From assembly GCA_015852425.1 (NCBI GenBank), contig JAAAIG010000280.1, positions 1 to 42,070 of the forward strand: a DNA stretch of 42,070 nucleotides, read 5' to 3'. Within the stretch, counting starts at the first letter, position 1; each line of letters opens with the position of its first letter. The notes under the pieces were generated by a model, which saw only the letters and a list, made by a program, of their open reading frames with translations, searched no databases and was not told the origin of the DNA. Position numbers and translations under genes: made by a program. This stretch comes from Gryganskiella cystojenkinii (lineage: Eukaryota > Mortierellomycota > Mortierellomycetes > Mortierellales > Mortierellaceae). This document shows positions 10,594-21,665 of this stretch, in pieces.

Positions 10594-12484
10594 TTACCAG
10601 TCATCACCATCATCCTTAAGGTTAGTCACGGCACCAACCGCAAACAAGGCAAAGTTTGAGGCTAAATGCATACCAAGACCTGTGTAAAGACCCCGAGCCC
10701 TCCAGGCAGTGTACCAGGGTCGTTGAACCACCTTCCTCTCCTCCTCATGGTCATCCTTTTTAGACTTCCGGATTCGACGGTGCTGGCCGCCTTCTTCCTG
10801 AACGATTCTGTAAGCACAATCAACCATGCCGACGTAGGGACGTTTCCTGGTCTCGACCACAGTCTCGTACCGCTTCCCGGGGATCTTTGCCTGGATCTGG
10901 ATTTGGAGACGTTTCCGAACCGTCTCGATCGGTAAGCGGATCAAAAGATCTAGGGTATCGAGCGTCAACTCTGCAAAGGAGTAAAGAAGAGGCGACTCTG
11001 AGGCTGAGATGTTGAAGACCCGGTCGATGATGAGTGGTAAACAGTTGGAGAGCAGAGGGGTCAGGGTATGATAGACCAGGGTTGGGAACAGGTTCACGCC
11101 TCCCCACAGGGCTGTGAATCCTTCCTCAGAGATGATGGTCGAGATGCAATTCAGCATCCCTGTGTACTTGCGATGGGCAGGACTGGCGGTTTGAATGACC
11201 AGACTAAGTTTTCGAGTGAAGTCCAAGGAATTTGAGCACCGTTAGAATGAAATCCTTTCCACGAAATGGCGTTCTAAATCAGTCCGTTATCCATTTCTGC
11301 TCGCGCCTCATCCTTTTTTCAGCGTAGAGAGTTCTCGACCTACCGAGTGCGCACGAGCTCCAAGGGTGAGAGGAGGAGACCAACAACGACATGACTGGCG
11401 ACCATGGTGGCAATATTGGGACCGACGCGATCCAAGTGTACGAGAGGAATGGTATCGTCCTCAAGATCAAATGTGTCGTTCAAAGTCGCCTCCAGTGTCG
11501 GTTGAGCAAACAGATGCAACATCTCGTAGATCCAGTTTGTGAATTGTCCTGTTCAACAACAAAGAAGAATGTTGTGGTAAGTGACAGCTCAATCCCCTCC
11601 ATTTGATCCAGATCAACAAAAACATATCAAGGCCCACTTTCCAGATAGTTGCTTTGTTACCTTTCCACAGGGAAGTATAACCCTCGGTAGGATGCTTTGC
11701 CAGGGTAGTCACAACCTTCCAGACGCCATTTTCGATCGGTGCCATCTGGAAAGCAGGACGGGAATCATCGTCATAGACGTCCGTGCGGATCAGGTATCCA
11801 GATTGATCAAAATCTTTCTTTTCATGAAAGACGGCCGAGGTCGGATCAAGTCTCTGAGCGTTGGATCGGGGCATGGGGAAATCAGCGGCACCCCTGTTGC
11901 TCTTGTAGTTGTTAGAGTAGTATCCTCCTGATCCTGATCCCTCGCCATAGTAATCTTCCTCCTCCTGGGCCTCTTCTTGTGCGCGTCTAAACTCTTCGTC
12001 GCGTTGTTCCTAAGTTGTTATATCAAAGAGGAATGCGTGTTAAGAATGAGTACAATTTCGAATTGATTAGCAGCATAACAGCAGGAGAAGAGGTAAAGCG
12101 CAAAAAGAATGAAAGTAGGGGAGGGCAATGACGATTTAATACCTGCTCTGCTTCTGAGTTGTAAGTGTCGTCGTCGCGGTCATTGGCTCCGTCGTCATTG
12201 GGCAGGTACTGAACCTGAAGTAGAGTCTGGCCGGCTTCGAAGGGAGCAGCGATGGCCAAGGTCAGGAACTTGACAGCGCCATAGGAAAGAAGTTCCCTTG
12301 CAGCCTCCTGGGAGTTGATCTCCTGTTGGGCAGCGAGTTCTTCCTCGAGGGAGGAAGTAGAGAGCGTGTTTTGGTAGTAGGACTGGAGTGGGGATGCATC
12401 CAGAGGTGTCCCGTAATATGGACGAAGGGGGTTGGTGGCATTGACATTAGGCGCACCTGAGGGTGGAGGAGGATGGAATGACAT
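10594..12484 (-). CDS. UGO1: Ugo1/SLC25A46-like mitochondrial outer-membrane carrier-fold protein
   Basis: Exons 12484-12143, 12009-11661, 11548-11344 and 11203-10594 give 501 residues. Mitochondrial-carrier features are present but degenerate: a first repeat with FLTLAIAAPFEAGQTLLQVQYLP, a clean signature PLELVRTRLVIQ spanning the exon 3/4 junction, and a last one, RLPIETVRKRLQIQ. Between repeat 1 and TSLWKG lies a long acidic, Gly/Tyr-rich insert (EEEDYYGEGSGSGGYYSN). This degenerate carrier with an insert matches yeast Ugo1, which bridges Fzo1 and Mgm1 in mitochondrial fusion, and animal SLC25A46. Length agrees with yeast Ugo1 (about 500). It converges on DCTN6 with 239 nt between stops. 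A different divergent carrier is less likely. Confidence 0.75.
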
Positions 12485-12774
12485 TATTAGAGAAGAGTAG
12501 TGAGGTACTGGACACGAAGGGATGGATGGATGGATGGATGGAACAAAAAAAGAGCACAAAGGACGTGTGAGCGAAACGAACGTGCGAACAGACACACGGC
12601 GGATGAAGTCCAAACACGGTTTGGGTGGCTGTCGTTCGGCCGCAGAAGGAGTGCCGCAGATGGAGTGCCGCAGAAGGGGTCCAATTTTTTTTTTTTTGTT
12701 TATTAGCGTCTCCAGAGGGAATCGATTCCTTTCTTCTCTACCCTAATCTCCGCCAATCCCTCACATCACCCATC
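12485..12774. promoter_or_regulatory. Divergent promoter between UGO1 and eIF3a, with tandem repeats
   Basis: The 290-nt spacer serves both genes. It contains a GGAT/GATG tetranucleotide run (about 12519-12541), three tandem 14-bp units (12639-12680), and a poly-T tract (about 12686-12697) followed by the pyrimidine-rich eIF3a leader. Confidence 0.45.
12639..12680. repeat. 14-bp tandem repeat, three copies
   Basis: Three head-to-tail copies of GCCGCAGAAGGAGT (12639, 12653 and 12667) differ by single bases. They lie about 95 nt before the eIF3a start codon, in its probable core promoter or leader. Confidence 0.8.
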
Positions 12775-15700
12775 ATGGCACCCTTCGCAAAGCCCGAATC
12801 CGTGCTTCGCAGAGCCGATGGTAATACCTATTGACATCACCTCCACTCTCGCCATTATCATTATCACATCATTCTCAATCAGTATCGACAGCTTTGACAA
12901 CAGAAACCAACAACAACGAACAAACACACAGATCACACTCAGATCAGATTTCAAGCAGCGCCGCCCCGTTCCACAGCACACACCACCAAAATTATTTTTA
13001 CACGGCCTCAGACCACACATCCCCACCCCCCTATCAACCATCCATCGTTCTATCCATTCTTCGTCAATCATCTGTCTATCCATCGATCCCCTTTCTTCTA
13101 AAAACCACCCTTATCCATGGACCCATCATCATCCTCCATCCTGCAAGCACCATGCCCGTTTTTTCCCTATCACTCAGGCACCGATTCAAGTCGTTTGGGC
13201 CTTGTTTTAAGAAAGACAAGGCGCAGACGACTTGAGAGGGCAAATCTCGAATTTCAATGTGGAAGAAGAAAAAGAAAAAATCGACCGCTTTCCACACACT
13301 CGACTGGACGGACTGAACTCCCCCTCTCAAACAACTATGAACATCAGTGCCGGTAGTGGTGGACACTCTCTCACCCCTCCTCTTTTTGTTGTCCTTGTCA
13401 TCATCTTCCCATCATGTTTAAATAGAGCTCATTGCTGTCGGTCAGCACGCCGCTGCCCTGGAGGCACTCCATGATGTGATCATCTCCAAGAGATCCCGCT
13501 CTGTTCCCTTGGCCTCGTTGGAGCCCATCATGCTCAAGTTTGTTGAGCTTTGTGTGGCCCTCCGCAAGGGTAAGATCGCCAAGGAGGGTCTCCACCAGTA
13601 CAAGAACATTTCCCAAAACACCAGCATCGCTACCATCGAGGTAACTACTTTTAAAAAGATTGTTTATTTTGGTTACTTTCGGACTGGTAACAGGACAGAG
13701 ACTGAGAGGGCATAACAATTGAAAATCTAATACATCTTTTGGTGATGGTTACAATCGAATCGAATCAAAATAGTTGGTCATTCGCAAGTTCATTCAGCTT
13801 TCGGAGGAGAAGGTTCAGGAGGCCCAGGCCAAGGCTGATCAGATCACCTTGGATGGTCTTGATGATCTTGAGGCGACCGAGACCCCCGAGTCGATCCTAC
13901 TCAGCACCGTCTCTGGCGAGCAGAACAAGGACCGTACCGACCGTGCCGTCGTTACCCCCTGGTTGAAGTTCCTCTGGGAGGCTTACCGTACCGTTCTCGA
14001 TATTCTCCGTAACAATGCTCGTCTCGAGGCCCTTTACCAGACTACTGCCCACCAGGCCTTCCAGTTCTGTTTGAAGTACACGCGCAAGACCGAGTTCCGT
14101 CGTCTTTGCGATCTCCTCCGCAACCATCTCCAGAACATTGCCAAGTACGCTCACCAGCCCCATTCCATCAACTTGAACGAGCCCGAGTCCCTTCAGCGTC
14201 ATTTGGATACCCGTTTCCAGCAATTGAACGGTGCTGCTGAGCTCGAGCTCTGGCAGGAGGCCTTCCGCTCCGTCGAGGATATCCACAACTTGATGACCAT
14301 GTCCAAGAAGATGCCCAAGCCCTTCATGATGGCCAACTATTACGAAAAGTTGACCAAGATCTTTATGGTCTCTGACAACTACCTCTTCCATGCCGCGGCC
14401 TGGAACAAGTACTACACTTTGGTCAAGACCCAGAACAAGTCCGTCACTGATGAGGAGCAGACCCGTATGGCTTCCTTGGCTCTCTTGTCCGCCTTGGCCA
14501 TCCCCGTCATCTCTTCCAAGGATAACGGTTACGAGGTTGACGAGTCCAAGAACAAGTCTCACCGTCTTGCCGCTCTCTTGGGTCTCAGCCGTTCCCCTAA
14601 CCGTGCTGGTCTCTTGAAGGAGGCCTTGAGCAAGAACATTCTCAAGCATGTCCGCCCCGAGCTCCGTGAGTTGTACAACATCCTCGAGGTTCAGTTCCAT
14701 CCTCTTTCGATCTGCAAGAAGATTGAGCCTATCATGAACAAGTTGGCCGAGGACCCCGAGCTCGTCAAGTACGTCAAGCCCCTTCACTCGGTCATCTTGA
14801 CCCGTCTCTTCCAGCAGTTGTCCCAGGTCTACACCACCGTCAAGTTGGACTTTGTTATCAAGCTGGCTTCCTTCGCCCCTCCCTTCAACTACGATTCCGC
14901 TACCATTGAGAAGTTCATTATGCAGGGATGCAAGAAGGGAGAGTTGTCGATCCGCATCGATCACGCTACTCAGTCTTTGACCTTCGAGACCGACTTGTTC
15001 GCCAACGATAACAAGAACGTCATGGATGGACCCGTCTTGCAGTCTTTGCCTGCTGATCTTATGCGCAGCCAGTTGACCCGTCTCGCCACCTGCCTCAACA
15101 CCACCGTCACCATGATTTCGCCCGAGCTTGTCGAGGCCAAGAAGGAGGCTAAGAAGGCCGCTTTCTTGAAGGCCCTCGTCGGTATGAAGGAGGATCACAA
15201 GTTGGCCTTGGAGCGCAAGGCTATCATTGAGCGCAAGAAGGAATTGATCGAGACTATGCTCGCTCGCAAGGAGAAGGAGGAGGCCCGCGAGAAGGCTCTC
15301 CGTGCCCAGGCTGAACAGGAGGCCCTCAAGGTCCGTCTTGCAGAGGAGCGTCGTAAGCGCGAGGAGGACCGTATCCGTGCCGAACAGGATGCTATCCGCA
15401 AGAACGAATCGTTGAAGTTGGCCGAGTCTCTCAAGAACAAGGCCGGTGTCGACTTGAACGATGAGGATCTCGAGAACTTGGACAAGGACAAGTTGGTCGC
15501 CATCCAGATCAAGCAGCTCGAGAAGGAGAAGTCCGAGATGGCTTCCCGTACTAAGGCTATTGGCAAGCGTCTCGATCATATGGAGCGTGCCATGCGTCTG
15601 GAGGAGCGTCCCTTGGTTGCCAAAGATTATGAGCGTCAACAAAAGGCCGATCGTGTTTACCACGAGGCTGCTATCAAGGCTCATTACGAGACCACTGTTG

Positions 15701-16473
15701 CCAAGCATACCGCCGATTTGCTGTTGAAGAAGCGCATGGTCAAGATTCTGGACGATTACCGCAAGGTCCGCAGTGATATGGAGGAGAAGCGCGAGGAAGA
15801 GTTTGCTCAGAAGCGTGAGGCTGCCCGTATCCGTATCGAGGAGGAGAAGGCCCGTCGTGTTCAGATCTACCGCGAGCGCAAGGCCCAGGATGAGGCTCGC
15901 AAGATCCGTGAGGAGAAGGAGCAGGCCGAGCGCGCTGCCGAGGCTGCCCGTCGTGCTGAGGAGGAGGAGAAGAGACGTGCTGAGCGTGAGGTCCAGGCTG
16001 CCAAGGAGAGAGCCGAGTACGAGGAGAAGATGCGTAAGTTGGATGCCATTGAGGCCCTTAAGCGCGAGAAGGAGGCTCAGATTGAACAGCGTTTCGCGAG
16101 ATCCTCGACCGGTTCTGCCGCCCCTGTCATGCCCCCCAAGTTAATTCCTTCGCCCGCTGGAGGTGAGAAGCTCTCGTGGAGAGAACGTGAGGCTGCCAAG
16201 AAGGCTGCTGCCGAGTCTGGTGAAGCCCCCGCTCCCGTTGCCGCTGCCTCTGCCTCTACTGGAGGCTACCGTCCTCCAGGTGCTCGTGCCACTGAAGCTT
16301 CCTCGTCCTCGTCTGGAAGCTACCGTCCCCCTAGTGCTCGCTCCAGCGAACCCCCTCGTCGCTCCGAGCCCGAGCCTGAGCCTACTCGTCGTCCTCTCAA
16401 CCTCAACCCCCCTTCCGGTGGTGGATGGAGAGAGCGTGAGGCTGCCAAGAAGGCTGCCCAGGGTCAGCAGTAA
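12775..16473 (+). CDS. TIF32: Eukaryotic translation initiation factor 3 subunit A
   Basis: Exons 12775-12820, 13426-13640 and 13774-16473 give 986 residues (yeast Tif32 964). The protein is the scaffold of eIF3 on the 40S subunit. Family blocks are EPIMLKFVELCVALRKGK, AKEGLHQYKNI, ESILLSTVSGEQNKDRTDR, TPWLKFLWEAYR and YTRKTEFRRLCDLLRNHL, then the PCI region (about 320-500) and a long charged spectrin-like coiled coil (about 540-850, rich in EEKREEE and RAEEEEKRR). The tail repeats YRPP-[GS]-AR and WREREAAKKAA twice each. Codons are strongly biased to C/G-ending forms (AAG, GAG, GTC, TTG), fitting high expression, and this bias creates a spurious 603-codon antisense frame. Intron 1 is long (605 nt). 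Confidence 0.97.
12821..13425 (+). other. Long first intron of eIF3a
   Basis: The 605-nt intron begins GTAATA and ends TTAAATAG, at least twice any other intron here. It is C/A-rich with many CAC, CATC and ACCA runs (12840-13170). Long first introns in highly expressed translation genes often enhance expression; that role here is inference. Confidence 0.7.
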
Positions 16474-16771
16474 AGAAAGAAAAAGGGACTGTACCAACAA
16501 CAAAACCCACTCACCCCACTCTTTTGTATTCTCTGACCCCTTGATTATTGTAAAAGAGAGAACATTTTCCAAGAAGTTATTAAATCATATTGTCAAACAT
16601 CTATCGTTGTTTCATCGTGTTGGATCGTTAGTAAGCTATCGTTCATGGTATAAGGAGCTCTTTTTTCTTTTTAATGTCTAGAGGTGTTAAGGGGAGTAAG
16701 ACAGGAGAATCGGCAATGGTATCGTTTTGTTGAAGCAGGGGAGAGGGAAGAAATCGACGAAACCAGGGGAC
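16474..16771. other. Convergent 3' region of eIF3a and the hydrolase
   Basis: The spacer between two convergent stops holds both 3' UTRs. No gene is seen. A TTATTAAATCATATTG stretch near 16577 may hold the eIF3a polyadenylation site. Confidence 0.35.
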
Positions 16772-18130
16772 TTAGAGCCTTGCAACTTCTGGAACATCCT
16801 GGGCAAGAACCCAGGCACGGACCTCGCATGCGACAAGAGGGGCGTTCTCGAGATGGACGGAATGGCTGCCCTCGACGCGTCTGATCGTCGTCTTCGTCTT
16901 TGTGAACCATGTTGGTCTCTCGTCGATCACTATTAAAAGGATATCGAGAAGGAACAGAGGACAATGTTAACAATTTGATCCGCAAAGCAATGGGCTTCTT
17001 GAACAGCTAAAAGTGAACCCATGTAGCGCAAAACAATTCGTGAAAATTGACTCACTGCCGATCATGGTTTGCAACCCCTGGGAGGCCAAGACGGCCAAGA
17101 CAGGGGCTGTGATCCGTCCCAAGAATGTCTTGGCATACTCATCCGAGAGTGATTGAGCACTACGGATCGTCAGGATCTGATCCGTACTCCAGGTATAACC
17201 ATGTTGAACCACCTCGACTGTCTTGCCGTCCGGTCCGACTTCCTGAACGATTCTCTCCACGGGGCGAAGGCCTCTTGGAACCAACACTTTTGCAGCCGAG
17301 GCATCCAATCCATAGTTCCCACCTTTGGATCGCGCATCACATGCGGATTGAATCGTTGCATGGAAAGGTAATTTCTTGTTGATGAGGTTCTTCTTTTCCG
17401 CGATATGCTCTAAAAGATGCTGGGGTTGATCCTCGACCAGACGAGTGAACGGTCCCAAGTTATCGAGCATGATACAGAGTGTGACCCGGGTTTGGAAGAG
17501 ACCCGCGTAGAGGGAAGCGACGGCGCCACCCATGGAATGACCAATGATGGCATGCCGAGATTGCCAGCCTAGTTGTTCAGCGACTTGATCGATATCCTCG
17601 ACGTACCGCCAGAGTTGGTAATCTTCTGTGACTCGATGGGAGGACATGCCGTGACCAGCCAGATCGAGGGCCACAACCTCGACGGGTTCAGGACCCAATT
17701 GCTGGAGCATCAGTCTAGAAAAAAAATTGCGTAGAAATTAGATCAACAGTGCTCAATGGGGGGAGATTAAGGTCCATTTATGCAGGAGATCGATGCAAGG
17801 GACAGAGCGGCTATGACTTACGGTGCCAGGCTATGAGATGCAGGAAGCCACAAAAAAAATTGTCAGTTCAGAAATAAAGTCAACTGCATGGGGAAATTCG
17901 ACTATGATATGATCCAAGGGGGTGGTGTTCAATAAGCAAGTCAGGAAGGGCTGCTACCGTTACCAGTCAAAAGAGCTAGCATTGTCGAGAAATCCGTGAA
18001 AGGCAAGGAAACGACGACAGTCTCGAGCCGAGCCCGAGGGAGAGGACCTCCAGTGACGAGCAGCGATCACGATGCCGTTACGGAGCTCAAACGATCGTTC
18101 CTGAGGCTGGTGTGCTGTTGTGGTCGCCAT
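16772..18130 (-). CDS. Alpha/beta hydrolase, SERHL/Kraken-like
   Basis: Exons 18130-17964, 17830-17822, 17714-17056 and 16929-16772 give 330 residues. The sequence follows serine-hydrolase-like (SERHL) proteins: oxyanion segment FHGFLDNASSFD (45-55), strand VVALDLAGHGMSSH, nucleophile elbow GHSMGG (Ser about 119), and the C-terminal catalytic-histidine block EGSHSVHLENA (His 301 or 304). Substrate is unknown for the family; an esterase or peroxisomal/lipid-related role is possible. Exon 2 is a 9-nt micro-exon (CCTGGCACC) between a CATAG acceptor and a GTAAGT donor; it joins FD to L-A-P-L-M-L. The last exon is often lost in simple models because reading on past 17056 hits a stop. No transmembrane or signal segment is seen. 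Confidence 0.82.
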
Positions 18131-18539
18131 TTATGTTCAAATTAGATTAAGGGAAAGAAATAAAGTAAGGAATCGAAATGGGAATGTGAACAGGAATGTC
18201 GATGGGAAGATGGAAAGAGAAAGAGAGGGATGAATGGAGATGAGGAAATGATGGTTGCGAGTGAAGAAGAGGAGGAGTAGAAGGAAGGTTTTGCTTTCTC
18301 TGGGGAGAAGTTTTTTAGAGCCGGAGAAATCCTACCCGCAGGAACAGATGTCATCTGAAAACCCAAAAAGTGAGTGACACGGAGTTGCCATGCGAGCCGA
18401 TCGATCGGACGAGATTTTTATTATTCTGATTATTTGACAGACAAACAACGGGCTTGTGGGTATGTATACTTGTTTTATTTCTCTCTCTCTTCCTCTGCTG
18501 CAAGATATGCCACTTATGCTTGTCTTCTTCATTCCTCGA
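18131..18539. other. Spacer between FAD monooxygenase 2 (3' end) and the hydrolase (promoter)
   Basis: Both flanking genes read on the minus strand, so this 409-nt stretch holds the hydrolase promoter and the FAD2 3' UTR. On the minus strand the part next to the hydrolase ATG is pyrimidine-rich (18131-18310), typical of a fungal leader. No gene is recognised. Confidence 0.35.
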
Positions 18540-20747
18540 TCAAACAACCACGGATTGAGCCAGAGCTTGCTGGTGCTTCTGCTTCTTCTCTTCCTGATAG
18601 CGCTTCGAGGGCTTCTGAGGCAGGATCGTGCCCGTACCTCTTTGAGGGGCCGGCTCAAGGAATGTACATTGAGGTCTATACATGGCATCTTTGAAGACCT
18701 GACGGTTTTTGACCGAATCTGGCAACCAGTTGAAGACAATATAACGCATAATCTTCTCGAACGGTGTCTAAAAGAAAAGTGAATGAATGAATTCGTATCA
18801 GACAAAACAGTGTGGTTCTGGAGTCTGGCAGCGAAACCTTCAAGGTCAACCTTTTTTTCTTTTTTGCTGCCCGTCGTTCTTCATTACCTGGCCGTGGAGG
18901 AAGACGGCGTTGTTCTTGCTGTTCTCGTACTGGTCTTTGACATGGGAGTAACGTTGCTCCTTATAATCTTGAAAAGCCTTCGAGATTGCCCAGGGCTTTA
19001 AGGACTCGAGGTCATAGAGACAGTTTGCTAACACGACGGCGTCTTGCATGGCACACACGGCACCAGAACCGGCACTTGGAAGTAGCTATGAGCAACACGA
19101 AGAATATAGGTGAGTTCAAAACGAGTCCAAGTCCAAGTCCCCGTGTTTCCTTTCAACGTTGCTACGATTCGACCAGTCATGCTGTTACCTTATGGGCAGC
19201 ATCACCGATGAGGACGGTGCGACCGTGAGCCCAGGTCTCAAACAACTTGTCCTCCAAGAAGACACGCGAGACTTTGTCAGGAGGAGTAAGGTTGATAAGG
19301 TCTCCAAGAGTACCACCACAGGGAGCTTCGAAATCCTTGACGACGCTGATAATCTCGGCTGTTCTCTCTGAGCTCCACCTGCAAAGCAAAAAAATATATA
19401 TATAGAAATAATAACGAGTCAACATTAACCTAGCAAAAGAATCGCCACATGTTTCTTATAGCCCACCTTGCACAATTTGTCTTCATTTCGGGTAGCTTAC
19501 TCAGAGTTGCGGAACTTTTCACTCTCGGTCTCGCCCATGGTCGTGAGCTGACAGACAGCAACATAACAGATACGGTTTCCGGGGATGTTGAAGATCGTGA
19601 ATGAATAAGGTGAACCCTCGACAATGACCTGCAGTTGGTTGGTGTGTTCCTTCTTCACAAAAGGATACTTCTCCGGGTCCACTGGGTCGGTGGTTCCGAC
19701 GAGACAGGTATAGCCCTTGGAGAGTTCCTCTGTATCTGACCTAGGCAAGAGACCCTTTTCCTTCAGGACCATGTAGAGGTGTTGACGGATGTTACTGTAG
19801 GCACCATCGGCACCGACGAGGATATCACCATGGTACTGAGAACCATCCGAGCAACGAATCAGGACCTCGTCCTCGTCCTGGGAGATGGTCATGACCTTCT
19901 TGTTGAAGTGGATCTTTTCCTCAGGGATGTGAGACTGGAGTAAGGCGTAGAGATCTAGTAAAGAAAAAGCGAGAGGGTTGAATCAAAGGGTTAGAAAAGT
20001 GGTAGTTGCTCAAAATAGAGTAGTCACCAGATGGAGGGTGACAAGCATGGTAAATACGCTGTTCCATCTTGGTTCAACACTGCAACAACGTGAGCTCATG
20101 AGAAACCTACCAGGGCGAGTAAACAACTGATATTCATATCCAATACTTCATAGAGAAACAGAAAGGCGAGGTGAAGCGGAAGGAGAATGTATTCGACATG
20201 TTTAGGCAAACTTAATAGATTTTTTTTTTTTTTTTTTTGGGAGGGGGGGTTTTGTCAAGGAGCGATACACTTACTGTTTCTCGTCAATGGTACCAACGCT
20301 TGCAATCTTCTGCATGCTACCGTACATTAGTTCGAGACTCTTGCAGGGCAACGAGATCTTTTTGAACTCTTCATAGATTCCCAATTGCTCAAAAACCGGC
20401 AGGATGTTAGCGTTCAGGGCCATGACGGAACCTTGATGAATTTGTTTGTTTGAGCGCGGAAAGCAATATAAATTCAGAGGTTAGTTTTCTAGTTTAAGAA
20501 ATCTCATTGGTAGGATACAAGTTCTCCTACCACGGCTCAGTTACTCACCCAAGGCCCTGACTTCAGGCGCGCGTTCATAGATTTCATAGGGGATGCCAGC
20601 CCTGTCGAGGAGGATTGCGAGGAAGAGACCACCGACGCCAGCGCCGACAATCATGACCTTGGGTGTCTTGCGTCCACTGCCGCCGACAACGGGCAAGGCC
20701 GTGGTTGAAGTGTTGTCCGAAGACTGATTTGCAAGGGTAGAAGTCAT
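18540..20747 (-). CDS. FAD-dependent monooxygenase 2 (class A flavoprotein)
   Basis: Seven exons, 20747-20549, 20431-20275, 20145-20111, 19954-19501, 19378-19189, 19085-18888 and 18767-18540, give 486 residues. Motifs are MIVGAGVGG (Rossmann, near the N-terminus), GDILVGADGAYS (DG motif) and VLIGDAAHKLLPSAGSGA (GD motif). The reaction is inferred as NAD(P)H-dependent hydroxylation, substrate unknown. It is closer to FAD3 than to FAD1: exon 2 has the same 157-nt length, and both carry GTIDEK/TMDEK before IGY. The small 35-nt exon 3 is supported by IGYEYQLFTRP, matching IGYDYLVFERP in FAD1. The ATG at 20747 is chosen because the upstream in-frame start is only TTG. It is divergent to FAD3 across 918 nt. 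Confidence 0.88.
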
Positions 20748-21665
20748 CTCGAAATGTAGGAATGAGTGGGGATGGAGAGAGCAATGCAAAGAGATGATGG
20801 TGAAGCACGTTTTTTTTTGTTTAACCTCTCATTTCTCCTCTGAACCAACAAGCAAGGCTTTGGGAGGTGGTGGGGCGCAAATAAACTAATGGTTGCACAA
20901 AAAGACAATCCAAACGGCCATGAGTGGGTTCGAATGAGCCAAAAAAAATCCTAAAAAACGTTTTGCATTGGGGACACAAACTTTTTTTTTTTCTTTTAAT
21001 GGAAGAAAGAGCCTTTGACTGAGAGTCAAAAGACATAGGACGAGGAAACAGGATTCCACTCCTTCGAGAGGGCGGGGCAAAGAAAATCCTTCAGAACGAA
21101 AGGGAGTCCCTACATGAAGGATGTCAAGGTGATAAACACGTTCTGTTCCCTGTAGTGAGATGGTGAGGGAATGGTGGCGCATCAAAAATGAACCCAATAA
21201 TAATATATGGTCGATGACATTTCCAAAAAAAAAATGACGCGAAAGGCTGGAAAACGAAGACAACGAAAGAATGCGGAATGGCCGATAAAAAAGAGACCAG
21301 GACGAAGACTGTTTTGGGGGTGCGAGATTCTTACGTCTGTCGCGTATCCTCTTGCGTGCGCACTGATTCAGGCGCAGGGGTACAAATGAACTTCTCTCTG
21401 CATGAGAGCCTTTCGCAATTGGATTCTGAGACCTCTCTATCCATATCCGCGTGTTGGGACTTCGGGCTTCTTTATTCGGCAAGATGGAAACCTGGATGGA
21501 GAGAAGCAGATTTTTGAAGAGGAGGTCATCGGCCAAGAAGAAAAGGAGAGTGATGAGCGGGGAAAAAGAGTGTCTTTATCATTCTCTTCTTTCTTCTCCA
21601 CTTTTTCAGCCTCAGCAATATTTTTCTCTCGTCTCATAACACTATCCCGACACTACACCCTCACG
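20748..21665. promoter_or_regulatory. Divergent intergenic region between FAD2 and FAD3
   Basis: The 918-nt region must hold the promoters of both genes. Poly-T/poly-A tracts occur near 20811 and 20982, and an 8-bp-arm inverted repeat lies at 21013-21031. No open frame here resembles a known protein. Confidence 0.4.
21013..21031. repeat. Short inverted repeat in a divergent promoter
   Basis: CTTTGACT, spacer GAG, AGTCAAAG: perfect 8-bp arms. It could be a dimeric transcription-factor site shared by FAD2 and FAD3, or chance. Confidence 0.35.

Noticed and set aside
13897..15708. 603-codon open frame on the minus strand
   Set aside because: It is antisense to eIF3a and arises from that gene's strong codon bias; its translation is low-complexity, rich in Leu, Gly and Val, with no domain.
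20030..20100. Possible extra exon of FAD2 (frame with EQRIYHACHPPS)
   Set aside because: A stop lies just upstream in its frame, and the 35-nt exon at 20111-20145 gives the paralogue-matching IGYEYQLFTRP sequence instead.
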